A stretch of DNA of 64,000 bases from Chitinophagaceae bacterium DXS (lineage in GTDB: Bacteria; Bacteroidota; Bacteroidia; Chitinophagales; Chitinophagaceae). Positions 34,015-42,726 of this stretch are shown one piece after another (position 1 is the first letter of the stretch; every line of letters begins with the position of its first letter). The notes beneath the pieces were generated by a model that was not told the DNA's origin, made no database searches, and saw only the letters and a list, made by a program, of their open reading frames with translations. A program made the position numbers and the translations under genes. The stretch covers positions 5,298,209 through 5,362,208 of the forward strand of contig CP128386.1 in the NCBI GenBank assembly GCA_030345135.1. The letters run 5' to 3'.

Positions 34015-36762
34015 ATGTCATTATCAACATACCGCAAAAAACGTTCATTTGATCAAACGCCCGAACCAACCGGGGGAAAAGGCACAGGACAGAAATTAGC
34101 TTTTGTGGTGCAGAAACACGCCGCATCACACCTGCATTATGACTTTCGCCTGGAGATGGACGGCGTTCTTAAAAGCTGGGCAATCCCCAAGGGGCCATCT
34201 CTTAACCCTGCCGACAAACGCCTGGCAATGATGGTGGAAGATCATCCGTACAACTATAAAGATTTTGAAGGAACCATTCCAAAAGGAAATTACGGCGCAG
34301 GTACAGTGATCGTTTGGGATCAGGGGACTTATGAACCAATAACACCGGTTAACAGCCGGGAACAGGCTGAGAAATTACTTTTAAAGGAATTAAGATCAGG
34401 ATCTGTTAAGATAGCTATGCACGGAAAAAAACTAAAAGGCGAGTTTGCGCTGGTCCATACCAGTGGCCGTAGCGACAATGCGTGGCTGTTGATCAAACAC
34501 CGGGATAAATTTGCATCCGAATCGGATGTGACCTTAAAAGACAAATCTGTATTGTCAGGAAAAACACTGGCAAAAATGGAAGCTTCTCCTGATAAGGTGT
34601 ATGGCAGAAAGACCATTCAGCCGGGTACTACGGAAAAAGATAACTCTTCTAAAACGCGCGGCCGCGCGGCTGAAAAAATAAAAAAAGTAACTTCTGTCAC
34701 AGCAGTAAAGAAGACGCCTAAAAAAGCCGCGCCATCAGTAAAACCAGCCGATGGCGTTAAAGAACCAATTCCCAAAACCATAAAGCCCATGCTGGCAACA
34801 CTGGTAGATCATGCACCGTCAGATTCCGGTTGGTTGTATGAAATTAAATGGGATGGCTACCGGGCTGTAGCATTGTGCAACAAATCGGACGTCAACATAA
34901 TATCACGCAATAACAAGTCATTCAATGAGAAGTTCTACCCCGTACGTGAGGCCTTACAGAAGCTGAAATACAATGCAGTTTTTGATGGAGAAATATGTGT
35001 GCTGAAGGATACCGGTGTAACGAGTTTTAATGCGCTGCAAAACTGGCGCAGCGAGGCAGATGGCGAACTTGTGTATTATGTGTTTGACCTGTTATGGCTG
35101 AATGGTTATAGCCTGATGGAACTTACTTTAACAAGACGCCGCGAACTGTTGCATCAACTAATACCGGAGGAAGGAATCATTCGCGAAAGCCAGAATTTTG
35201 AAGCGTCGCCGCAGGAATTTCTGGCGGCTGCCGGCAAAATGGGACTGGAAGGAATTATTGCAAAAAAAGCCGACAGTCAGTATTTGCCCGGCGATCGCGG
35301 CAGTGAATGGCTTAAAATAAAAGTATTGCAGCGTCATGAAGTGGTGATTGGCGGCTTCACTAAAAATGATGATTCACCAAAAGCATTCAGTGCATTACTC
35401 GTAGGGGTTTATGACAATGGAAGGTTGCAATATACCGGCAAGATAGGCACCGGGTTTAACGATAAGCTGCAAAAGGAAATGATGGCTAAATTCAAACCGC
35501 TTTTAATTAAAAAATCTCCTTTTACAATTTCGCCCGATGTAAACAAGCCGTCACGCTTCCGCCCAAATCCACCACATGCTCAAGCCTTTTGGCTTAAGCC
35601 TTCACTTGTTTGCGAAGTAAGCTATACAGAAATGACAGATGACGGCGTTATGCGCCATCCATCCTTTGAAGGTTTGCGTGAAGACAAAGCAGCCAAGGAT
35701 GTACATGCAGAAGTTGCTTCGCACACAGAAGAGGTGATACAGGAAGAAACAAAGCCTGCCACCAGGAAAAAGCAAGTGGCTAAGGATACAGATAAGTCCA
35801 TACCGATAAAACCGGTAAAAAAGGGTGAACGCAAAACTTTGCTTAATCCTTCTGAAGATACGCAAGTAAAAGCCATTAATGGGCATGAGCTTAAATTCAG
35901 TAACCTGTCAAAAGTTTTCTGGCCAAAGGAAGGTTACACCAAGCGGGACATGTTGAACTATTATTACCAGGTTGCGCCCTATATAATGCCTTATCTTAAA
36001 GACAGGCCACAGTCTATGAACCGCTATCCCAACGGCATTGAAGGAAAAAGCTTTTATTTTAAAGACGTTACTGCTACTGCTCCGGATTGGATTAATCAAT
36101 TCCCTTACCGCACAAGCGAAGGAGAAGATAAAAACTTTCTCGTGGCAGAAGATGAGGCGAGTTTACTCTGGATGGCGAATCTTGGAGCGATTGAAATGAA
36201 TCCATGGAACTGCACCGTACAAGCGCCGGAAAATCCAACCTGGTGCCTGATAGATTTAGATCCTACAAATAAAAATACTTTCGATCAGGTGATTGAAACA
36301 GCCCAGGTAACAAAGCAAGTGCTTGATGGATTGGGAGTTCCTTCTTATCCTAAAACATCCGGCTCTACGGGCATCCATGTGTACATACCGCTAGGTGCAA
36401 AATATTCATTTGATGAATGCGTACTGTTTGCAAAATTAATTGCCAGCCATGTACACCAGGAGCTTCCAAAGTTCACCAGCATAGAACGCATGACCGATAA
36501 ACGGAAAGGCAAGATATACGTTGACTTTCTGCAAAACAGGCCAAAAGCAACACTCGCAGCACCTTACTCCGTAAGGCCAAAGCCACAGGCAACTGTTAGT
36601 ATGCCACTACATTGGGAAGAAATAAAAAAAGGGTTGAAAATTGCAGATTTTACAATGAAGAATTCGATAGCAAGGATAAAAGCAGAAGGCGACATTTTTA
36701 AGCCTGTGCTCGGCAAGGGAATTGATATTTCTAAAGCACTTCGCAAGCTGGCTGAAGAATAG
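34015..36762 (+). CDS. ligD: DNA ligase D (NHEJ), phosphoesterase-ligase-polymerase order
   Basis: The protein has 915 residues. The N-terminal 3'-phosphoesterase has SHLHYDFRLEMDGVLKSWAIPKGPS (about 38-62). A basic linker follows, then the ATP-dependent ligase with KWDGYRAVA (nucleotidyl Lys), DGEICVL and GLEGIIAKKADS. A second lysine-rich linker leads to the primase-polymerase domain with WCLIDLDPT (catalytic Asp pair) and KTSGSTGIHVYIPL. The domain order is the same as in Pseudomonas LigD. It seals double-strand breaks together with Ku. No ku gene is in this window, so Ku must be elsewhere if the pathway is complete. Confidence 0.97.
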   Translation: MSLSTYRKKRSFDQTPEPTGGKGTGQKLAFVVQKHAASHLHYDFRLEMDGVLKSWAIPKGPSLNPADKRLAMMVEDHPYNYKDFEGTIPKGNYGAGTVIVWDQGTYEPITPVNSREQAEKLLLKELRSGSVKIAMHGKKLKGEFALVHTSGRSDNAWLLIKHRDKFASESDVTLKDKSVLSGKTLAKMEASPDKVYGRKTIQPGTTEKDNSSKTRGRAAEKIKKVTSVTAVKKTPKKAAPSVKPADGVKEPIPKTIKPMLATLVDHAPSDSGWLYEIKWDGYRAVALCNKSDVNIISRNNKSFNEKFYPVREALQKLKYNAVFDGEICVLKDTGVTSFNALQNWRSEADGELVYYVFDLLWLNGYSLMELTLTRRRELLHQLIPEEGIIRESQNFEASPQEFLAAAGKMGLEGIIAKKADSQYLPGDRGSEWLKIKVLQRHEVVIGGFTKNDDSPKAFSALLVGVYDNGRLQYTGKIGTGFNDKLQKEMMAKFKPLLIKKSPFTISPDVNKPSRFRPNPPHAQAFWLKPSLVCEVSYTEMTDDGVMRHPSFEGLREDKAAKDVHAEVASHTEEVIQEETKPATRKKQVAKDTDKSIPIKPVKKGERKTLLNPSEDTQVKAINGHELKFSNLSKVFWPKEGYTKRDMLNYYYQVAPYIMPYLKDRPQSMNRYPNGIEGKSFYFKDVTATAPDWINQFPYRTSEGEDKNFLVAEDEASLLWMANLGAIEMNPWNCTVQAPENPTWCLIDLDPTNKNTFDQVIETAQVTKQVLDGLGVPSYPKTSGSTGIHVYIPLGAKYSFDECVLFAKLIASHVHQELPKFTSIERMTDKRKGKIYVDFLQNRPKATLAAPYSVRPKPQATVSMPLHWEEIKKGLKIADFTMKNSIARIKAEGDIFKPVLGKGIDISKALRKLAEE

Positions 36763-36874
36763 TTTTTTAGAATAACGGATCACCCTTGTTGTTTTTAATT
36801 TTCAATGTATGCATGCCTGGGGGTTGGCCCGCGTTGATTTGGCATGAAAATTTTAAGAGAATAATAAAAACAAT

Positions 36875-37030
36875 ATGAAAGGCATTTTATTTTTTATCGG
36901 AATTATCCTGGTTATAGCCTGGATCTTCGGTTTTATTGTATATCACACCGCCAGTGCGCTTATTCATTTGCTGATATTCTTTGCCGTTCTCTCTTTTATT
37001 TTCGGCGGCTTATCAAAACGCAGAACTTAA
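36875..37030 (+). CDS. Small membrane protein of the lmo0937/DUF5670 type
   Basis: This 51-residue ORF reads MKGILFFIGIILVIAWIFGF, then HTASALIHLLIFFAVLSFIFGGLSKRRT. Two hydrophobic helices, a central His and a short basic tail match the lmo0937/DUF5670 family. Members are common in stress regulons; the mechanism is unknown. It follows ligD by 112 bp and precedes a strong terminator. Confidence 0.75.
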   Translation: MKGILFFIGIILVIAWIFGFIVYHTASALIHLLIFFAVLSFIFGGLSKRRT

Positions 37031-37074
37031 GCGTGACTATAACACCATGAAAGCCTGGTATTCAGAAAAACAAA

Positions 37075-37107
37075 AGGTTTACAGCAATAACTGCAAACCT
37101 TTTTTTA
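37075..37107 (+). terminator. Rho-independent terminator
   Basis: AGGTTT-A-CAG-loop-CTG-C-AAACCT is followed by seven T residues (37101-37107). It lies between the convergent small membrane protein and DUF892 genes and may serve both directions. Confidence 0.8.
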
Positions 37108-37128
37108 TTGTCTCACCTTATACAGCAT

Positions 37129-37737
37129 TTAAGCTTCTTCTTCTTCAGTTTCTTCCTCTGCTTCGTAATTGATGTCGTTTTCTGCAATAGATGTCAGAAT
37201 TTCGTCTGTTTCCTTTTCTTCCTGCAACGTTGTGGCTAAGATGTCTGCAATATCATTATGCCCCAAAACTCCAGCGAGCGTGGTAAGGGAACCATAAGTT
37301 GCAATCTCGTAATGTTCGGTCTTTTGCGCCGCAATGATCAGTCCTACATCTCTTGTTGCAGTGCCGGCATCAGTATCTTCAATTATACTTTCTCCTTCCA
37401 TGGAAAGTCCTTCCATCGCATCGCATTTTTTTGCCTGTGCCTTCTTACCCAAAATTTCGAATACCTGCTCCAGCCTTGTAACATGTTCCTTTGTTTGTTC
37501 CAGATGCGTTGCGAATGCAGCTCTCAGCTGCTCTGAAGTAGCAGCTTTTTGCAGTTTGGGAAGTGTTTTTGTCAGCTTTTTCTCCGCCCAGTATATGTCC
37601 TTTATTTCATCGAGAAATAATTCGGCCAATGCTGATTCGGGTTGAGCCACACTTCTGGCCTGATTGCGTGCAGAAGATGTGTTTGAAGCCTTCCTGGTTG
37701 CCTTTTTTTGTGCGCTTTTTTTCACAGTGGTAGCCAT
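37129..37737 (-). CDS. YciE/YciF-type ferritin-like protein (DUF892)
   Basis: The protein has 202 residues. A basic, disordered N-terminus (TTVKKSAQKKATRKASNTSS) is followed by a four-helix bundle with LAELFLDEIKDIYWAEKKL, HLEQTKEHVTRLEQVFE and QKTEHYEIATYGSL. Glu and His residues at the ferritin-like di-metal positions are visible. A very acidic tail ends the protein. DUF892 proteins are induced by osmotic or envelope stress in enterobacteria. The neighbours (DUF5670, DUF3606, MscS) fit a stress-response block. Confidence 0.9.
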   Translation of the reverse strand: MATTVKKSAQKKATRKASNTSSARNQARSVAQPESALAELFLDEIKDIYWAEKKLTKTLPKLQKAATSEQLRAAFATHLEQTKEHVTRLEQVFEILGKKAQAKKCDAMEGLSMEGESIIEDTDAGTATRDVGLIIAAQKTEHYEIATYGSLTTLAGVLGHNDIADILATTLQEEKETDEILTSIAENDINYEAEEETEEEEA

Positions 37738-37903
37738 AGTAAATGTTTTTTCTATTCACCATAAAATATTATGCCAGTGGCCTGGCAAACGTTACAACGT
37801 GAGATACTGAAACGAGAGTGGGATTTTTTTGACACACTCTATGCAACAACTGTTGATTAATGCCCTTCTTTTGATTACAAAGCATCCAATGCCTGTAAAA
37901 ATA

Positions 37904-38905
37904 TTAACGGGCATTCGAGTTGGGAAACATCACTTTTTCAGGTTCTTTCAACAATTCTGTTGTCGCATTTTTAATGATCTTGTTGCGGACCTCCGAAGCC
38001 TTTTTCGGGTTAACGAGGTAGTTAACAGAAGCTTCTATCCAGGTGTTGGGATTGGTTCTGAATGTCACAAACGGATACTCCTTTATGTCAAGCTCATCCA
38101 CAGCCGTCTGCTTAACCAATAACTTTAATTCATTCACCTTTTCCTCCATGTCCTTTCCCAGTGCATCTTTTGCCACTTTCCTTAAGACGGCTTCTACGTA
38201 GGACAGATTACTTTCATATGCCACATGAAAAGGAATTTCATTCCAGATGTAAGGGAATTTGCGCCAGGAATAGTTATAAACTTCCCCTTGTAACACAAGT
38301 GTGTTAGGAAAACGTATTAACCTTCCTGTGGGTAAATCGTTTGTCAGGTAATCGCCGCCGAATTCCCACAGTGTGGTATCGAGGTAACTGATCTCTACCA
38401 CATCTCCTTTAAAAGTTCCAAGCTGAATGCGGTCTCCCACCTTATATGGAAGCCGAATCACGATGTATAACCATCCGATAAAAGATGAAATGGGTGTTTG
38501 CAATGCAAAGCCGAGCACGAGTGATATAAGTCCCAATGAAACGGCAGCTGTATACCAGTTTTCAAACAAGAAACCAATGATTACCATACCGATAGCGATC
38601 ACGGCAATGATACGCACCAGGCGGACAAAATTATAAGTAACCGCCTTTGCGTGACCATACTTAGTGAATAACGCTTCTACATATTTGGAGATGGTAAGAA
38701 TAACGAAAACAATAACCGTCGCCAGGCAGCACTTTATCACGACCGGACGTTGAAGCCATTCAATTGCAAAAACATGCAGGTGCAGCAACCAGTAGAATAT
38801 ACCAAAAGCAATCGCTATAAAAATGTAACTGCCGATCCACATCTTATGCTTGCTTTTGATATATGTTAGTTCATCTGTGCTTTTTTTATTTTCAGCAATG
38901 TCCAT
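37904..38905 (-). CDS. MscS-family mechanosensitive channel
   Basis: I start at the ATG at 38905 (333 residues); the upstream GTG at 38914 adds three codons. Four hydrophobic segments are visible in the first 160 residues, ending with the pore-type helix AAVSLGLISLVLGFALQTPISSFIGWLYI. The MscS beta domain follows with YKVGDRIQLGTFKGDVVEISYLDT and then RLIRFPNTLVLQGEVYNYS. The channel releases solutes on hypo-osmotic shock. The C-terminus is shorter than in E. coli-type MscS homologues with a long vestibule tail. The gene is separated from PolX by 48 bp. Confidence 0.92.
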   Translation of the reverse strand: MDIAENKKSTDELTYIKSKHKMWIGSYIFIAIAFGIFYWLLHLHVFAIEWLQRPVVIKCCLATVIVFVILTISKYVEALFTKYGHAKAVTYNFVRLVRIIAVIAIGMVIIGFLFENWYTAAVSLGLISLVLGFALQTPISSFIGWLYIVIRLPYKVGDRIQLGTFKGDVVEISYLDTTLWEFGGDYLTNDLPTGRLIRFPNTLVLQGEVYNYSWRKFPYIWNEIPFHVAYESNLSYVEAVLRKVAKDALGKDMEEKVNELKLLVKQTAVDELDIKEYPFVTFRTNPNTWIEASVNYLVNPKKASEVRNKIIKNATTELLKEPEKVMFPNSNAR

Positions 38906-38953
38906 ACCGTACACCTTTATATTTTGTAATTCACATTTCAGGCCGGCGCCGCA

Positions 38954-40621
38954 TTATACCTCAACAAGCTGCTTACGTTTGCTCTTTCTTAACCATCGTT
39001 CAATGTCCTTTAGCTGCATGGCATTCCACGTCATTGCTTTTGTAAGTCCGCCTTTGCGTGCCGCCGCAACACCCCATTTGATATTATCTATTTCAGCAAT
39101 ACTGTGTGCATCCGGGTTTATTGAGATCATCACACCCTTTTCAAGGGCATACGGAATGTGTGACCAATCCATATCTAACCGGTATGGATTGGCATTTACT
39201 TCTATCACAACATGATTAGCCGCGCAAGCGTCTATCACTTTTTTAAAATCCAAACTATAACCGGGTCGTATAAGCAACTGCCTGCCAGTCATATGTCCCA
39301 GAATAGTGGTAAATGGATTTTCTATTGCCTTGATCAACCTCCTGGTTGCTTTTTCCTCATCCATTTTTAATTGCTGATGAACAGACGCGATCACAAGGTC
39401 AAATTTGCTGAGCAATGCAGCATTGTAATCCAGCTCACCAGAAACAAGTATGTCACATTCTATGCTTTTGAAAATTCTGAAAGGTGCCATTTTCTTGTTA
39501 AGTGCGTCGATAGCTGCTAACTGTTGCAACACTTTATCCTCTTTTAAACCACCTGCATAAAATGCGTTTTTGGAGTGGTCGGATATAATACAGTAGCTGT
39601 ACCCTTTTTTCATGCACGCCATAACAAACGATTGCAGACTGTCAACCCCGTCGCTCCAGTCAGTATGGTTATGTACCACACCAGTAATATCATTAACCGT
39701 CAACAGGTCTTTCGCAATTCCTTTAAATTTCCACTCAGCAAGATTTTCACGCATTTCCGGCACGATGAAATGCATTCCCGCCGTATTATAAATAGCCTGT
39801 TCAGAAGTAAATTTTGATGGGCGGACAACCCGTGACAAAATCTTTTCAACATGTGCCTGGCAGCCCGTTTTGGTGAATAATTCATACGTATACTCTTTGT
39901 CTGTTGTATGATAGATCAGAACAGGTACTTCATCAAGCGTATGCGCATGGGTGACGTACCTGTCCTTTTTACCGATCAGCAACAATCGTTTCAACGCAGC
40001 TGCCGTGAATTTAGCGGGAGGAACAGCTGCCACAATTTCAATGCATTCTACCGTTGTTGCCTGCCTTCTTATATCACCACATAAACTTATCAGTTCTGTC
40101 TTGAAGTGGGAACGAAGTGCCCAAACAAGGCTATCTGCGGCGTCAGCCACGCTCGCATAATGGAAATGCGACCGGTTTTCATTCAACGCTTCAATGGCCG
40201 CGACAATATTTTGCTGCGTTTTTATGCCAAATCCCGGAACATTTAACTTCCTTGCCTTGCATATTTTCAGCAGATCCTGCACATTGTCTATTTTGGCTTT
40301 ATGCCACAGATCGTGCAACTTTTTTCCACCCAGGCCACGAATCCGCATCATGTCAAACAAGCCGGCTGGCGTAAGCTGAATAAGTTCGTCCAATGCAGCA
40401 ATGGTTCCCGTTTTTCTTAATTCATCAATCAGTTTTACTACTTCGATGCGGACAATTTGCGCGAGCGCTCTTTTATCTAATAATACCAATTCCTCAGAAA
40501 CATTACGGAGACGGTATGCCGCTGCGGATAAAATTCCGGCTAACCGCTTATCTTTTTCGTGCAATACCAACAGCTCAGCAAACAAACTCAATTGACGGAT
40601 TATTTCTCTGTTCGATGCCAT
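38954..40621 (-). CDS. PolX-like protein with intact PHP domain and degenerate polymerase site
   Basis: The protein has 555 residues. The helix-hairpin-helix (PAGLFDMMRIRGLGGKKLHDLWHKA) and PolX palm region are recognisable. The signature normally reading GSxRRGxxxxxDxD is here GDIRRQATTVECIEIV (residues 182-197), so the two catalytic Asp are Cys193 and Glu195. The third Asp is not apparent. The C-terminal PHP phosphoesterase has its metal ligands: HNHTDWSDG, ISDHS, SIECDIL, ASVHQ, GHMTGR and NPDAHS. Exonuclease or phosphatase activity is plausible and DNA synthesis doubtful. The length matches PolX. Confidence 0.88.
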   Translation of the reverse strand: MASNREIIRQLSLFAELLVLHEKDKRLAGILSAAAYRLRNVSEELVLLDKRALAQIVRIEVVKLIDELRKTGTIAALDELIQLTPAGLFDMMRIRGLGGKKLHDLWHKAKIDNVQDLLKICKARKLNVPGFGIKTQQNIVAAIEALNENRSHFHYASVADAADSLVWALRSHFKTELISLCGDIRRQATTVECIEIVAAVPPAKFTAAALKRLLLIGKKDRYVTHAHTLDEVPVLIYHTTDKEYTYELFTKTGCQAHVEKILSRVVRPSKFTSEQAIYNTAGMHFIVPEMRENLAEWKFKGIAKDLLTVNDITGVVHNHTDWSDGVDSLQSFVMACMKKGYSYCIISDHSKNAFYAGGLKEDKVLQQLAAIDALNKKMAPFRIFKSIECDILVSGELDYNAALLSKFDLVIASVHQQLKMDEEKATRRLIKAIENPFTTILGHMTGRQLLIRPGYSLDFKKVIDACAANHVVIEVNANPYRLDMDWSHIPYALEKGVMISINPDAHSIAEIDNIKWGVAAARKGGLTKAMTWNAMQLKDIERWLRKSKRKQLVEV

Positions 40622-40752
40622 ACTTCAAACCATCAAATAATTATGCCAGAAGCGTATTTTTCGGCTGTGGCGTGGCTTTTGCGGACAGATATACGACAGA
40701 ACTTTCCAAACAGAAAGATTGTGATCCATTTATTTACTTAAAAGCGAATAAT

Positions 40753-40968
40753 ATGCCCTGGTATAATGGGAATTATCCTCCCTCCTACAAAAATCAACCG
40801 GTAAAAATTCGAAATAAAGCAACTGAAATTGCAAACGAATTACTTCTGAATGGCTCAGGCGAGGGAGTAGCAATTGCAACCGGCCTTAAACGCGCAAGAG
40901 AATTTTATAAAGAGCAGGAAGCTGCATCTTCAAAGAAAAAAAGTGCACATAACAAGCGGCCTTCGTAA
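40753..40968 (+). CDS. Small conserved protein of the MPW-YP-NLP-KAIEIAN type
   Basis: I choose the ATG at 40753, giving 71 residues (MPWYNGNYPPSYKNQPVKIR). This matches a small bacterial family that begins MPWxxxxYPxSxxNLPxxxR and continues KAxEIANxLLxxGxxEGxAIAxxxxxA. Longer in-frame upstream codons lie inside the PolX gene on the other strand and are not believable. The tail is basic (SSKKKSAHNKRPS). Function is unknown. Confidence 0.7.
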   Translation: MPWYNGNYPPSYKNQPVKIRNKATEIANELLLNGSGEGVAIATGLKRAREFYKEQEAASSKKKSAHNKRPS

Positions 40969-41030
40969 AGTCCCTGCTCTTCGAAAAAGGACTGGGAAGC
41001 AGCTTTGCCCCTTCGATATCTTTTTACACT

Positions 41031-41078
41031 TCTTACTATCTTACGATCTTACGGTCTTACGGTCTTACGATCTTACAG
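41031..41078 (+). repeat. Six tandem 8-bp units TCTTACNN
   Basis: The units are TCTTACTA, TCTTACGA, TCTTACGG, TCTTACGG, TCTTACGA and TCTTACAG. They sit between the small protein gene and the palindromes near 41200, in a 306-bp gap. Confidence 0.85.
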
Positions 41079-41179
41079 TAATATTTATCTCCTGAAACAA
41101 TTGCGGAAACGCAACCTTGCAATGTAGCCGATTGATTCTTCGCAAGGTGTTCAACAGATTTAATGGATTGTTTTTGGTT

Positions 41180-41223
41180 ACAGGCGTTCCGCCTGTAGAG
41201 ACGTTGCGATGCAACGTCTCTAC
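41180..41223. repeat. Paired palindromes including GTAGAGACGTTGC
   Basis: ACAGGCG-TTC-CGCCTGT (41180-41196) is joined to GTAGAGACGTTGC-GAT-GCAACGTCTCTAC (41195-41223, 13-bp arms). The latter is a REP-like palindrome seen in many Bacteroidota genomes (recollection). It lies beyond the 3' end of the serine hydrolase gene and could act as a terminator. Confidence 0.75.
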
Positions 41224-41274
41224 AATGCAATCAATCCATTCAATCAATTCATACATTTATCAGATGCTTGCCAC

Positions 41275-42510
41275 CTATGGTTTTCCGGGATATCCCAATG
41301 CTTTTCTTGCTGCGTACGCTGCATCATAAATAGCATTAAAGGGTAGCAGGAAGGAGGTGGTGCCTTTCCGCAAATCCCACATCGTAACCATTGATACAAC
41401 TGAGATATCATTTACAGGATCGTACGCCATTTGTGACAGGTATCCGATCCTTGCGCCATTATGTCCAAACCCCAAATTGATACGATAAGTACATCCAAGT
41501 GCATAGGCAGAATCATATGCTAACCTGTCCGTTTGCATCAACTGCACAGTGGCAGGCTTCAGCACATTTTTGCCTTTCATCAAAGAACGGATATACGTAT
41601 TCAAAGCGTTCATAGTTCCATAGCCGTTTCCCTCACCAACCTGGGCGCTCATATTGTAACTATCAAAACGCTGAATGCCATCAGGAAGCAGATAAGCTCC
41701 TGTAACATGAGGATTGGGGAGCGCCTTTTCCGTTGCTAATACGGGGAAATGAATTTCATGAACCGGCACCGGGCTGCGGCCTCCCACAATATAGTCCTGC
41801 ATATAGTCATCATATGTTTTGTTTGTGCCAGCTTTAAAACTGTAAACTCTTGCAATGATTTTTGCAAGTATGGAATATCCTGTATTGCTATAATGATAGC
41901 CATTGCCCGGAGTGAAATAAGAAAGATTCTTTTTCGTAAGCACGCTTACCATTTCATCTGTAGTGAACTGATGCGTTGAATCCAATCTCATTACATAGTC
42001 CGTATAGGTTTCACCCTTATATCCCGGCACAGAATCGTTATCCACGTCAAATACGCCGGCGCTATGCTGCAATAACTGTTCAATAGTAATATCCTGCTTG
42101 TGAGGGAAATTCCATTCAGGAGTGGCTGGTACGTACGTGATATCGCTTCCGGGAATTGCACTGGCAATTTTTGCTTTATAATCAAGCCAGCCATCTTCAT
42201 ACATATTCAGTATGGCAGCTGAAGTAAAATTTTTAGTGGTGCTGGCAAATCTATAATAAGTATCAGCAGTAAGCGGCTGGTTGCCTGCCGCTGCCGAACT
42301 AACGAAGATCTGTTCTCCGGGCGTTTGTATAAGAACGTTAATATAGGGATAATCAATGCCCATTTTTTCGGACAGAGCGAGTCGAACGCTATCTACTGCT
42401 GCCTGCACTTTCCGCTGGTGATCATCCGAAGAAGGTAAATGATGTTTTGAAAAGGAAAGCATCAGCATTGCAGACATAATGACGATGGTGTACGGAGTTA
42501 TCTTTCCCAT
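41275..42510 (-). CDS. Secreted serine hydrolase (class C beta-lactamase family)
   Basis: The protein has 411 residues with a signal peptide (PYTIVIMSAMLMLSFSKH). The catalytic SxxK is in RFASTTKNFTSAAILNMYEDG, the YxN in NGYHYSNTGYSILAKII, and the third motif is HNG in NLGFGHNGARIGYLSQM. This fits D-aminopeptidase, carboxypeptidase or esterase members of the family; a true beta-lactamase is less likely because the third motif is not KTG. It appears monocistronic, with 216 bp to the upstream gene. Confidence 0.9.
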   Translation of the reverse strand: MGKITPYTIVIMSAMLMLSFSKHHLPSSDDHQRKVQAAVDSVRLALSEKMGIDYPYINVLIQTPGEQIFVSSAAAGNQPLTADTYYRFASTTKNFTSAAILNMYEDGWLDYKAKIASAIPGSDITYVPATPEWNFPHKQDITIEQLLQHSAGVFDVDNDSVPGYKGETYTDYVMRLDSTHQFTTDEMVSVLTKKNLSYFTPGNGYHYSNTGYSILAKIIARVYSFKAGTNKTYDDYMQDYIVGGRSPVPVHEIHFPVLATEKALPNPHVTGAYLLPDGIQRFDSYNMSAQVGEGNGYGTMNALNTYIRSLMKGKNVLKPATVQLMQTDRLAYDSAYALGCTYRINLGFGHNGARIGYLSQMAYDPVNDISVVSMVTMWDLRKGTTSFLLPFNAIYDAAYAARKALGYPGKP

Positions 42511-42726
42511 ATTAATTTGCGTTGATTCAGTTAATGTATATTGCCTGTTTTCCTGATTTTTGAATGAAGTGCTTTTCAGGTATTTCTTTTGAATGGGTAG
42601 CTGGACCTGTCATAAAAGTTTGTTTAACCAGGTTGGAAAATATGTTGACTTAACAAAAAATATTTTGATTCAGAGATGATGAGTGAACTTATCATGACTT
42701 CTGAAACCCTTGGTTATTGTGATCGT

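Noticed and set aside
40393-40752. N-terminal extension of the small protein at 40753
   Set aside because: It lies inside the PolX coding sequence on the other strand; the family signature MPW begins at 40753.
41065-41256. Minus-strand 63-codon frame over palindromes
   Set aside because: It consists of REP-like palindrome and tandem repeat sequence.
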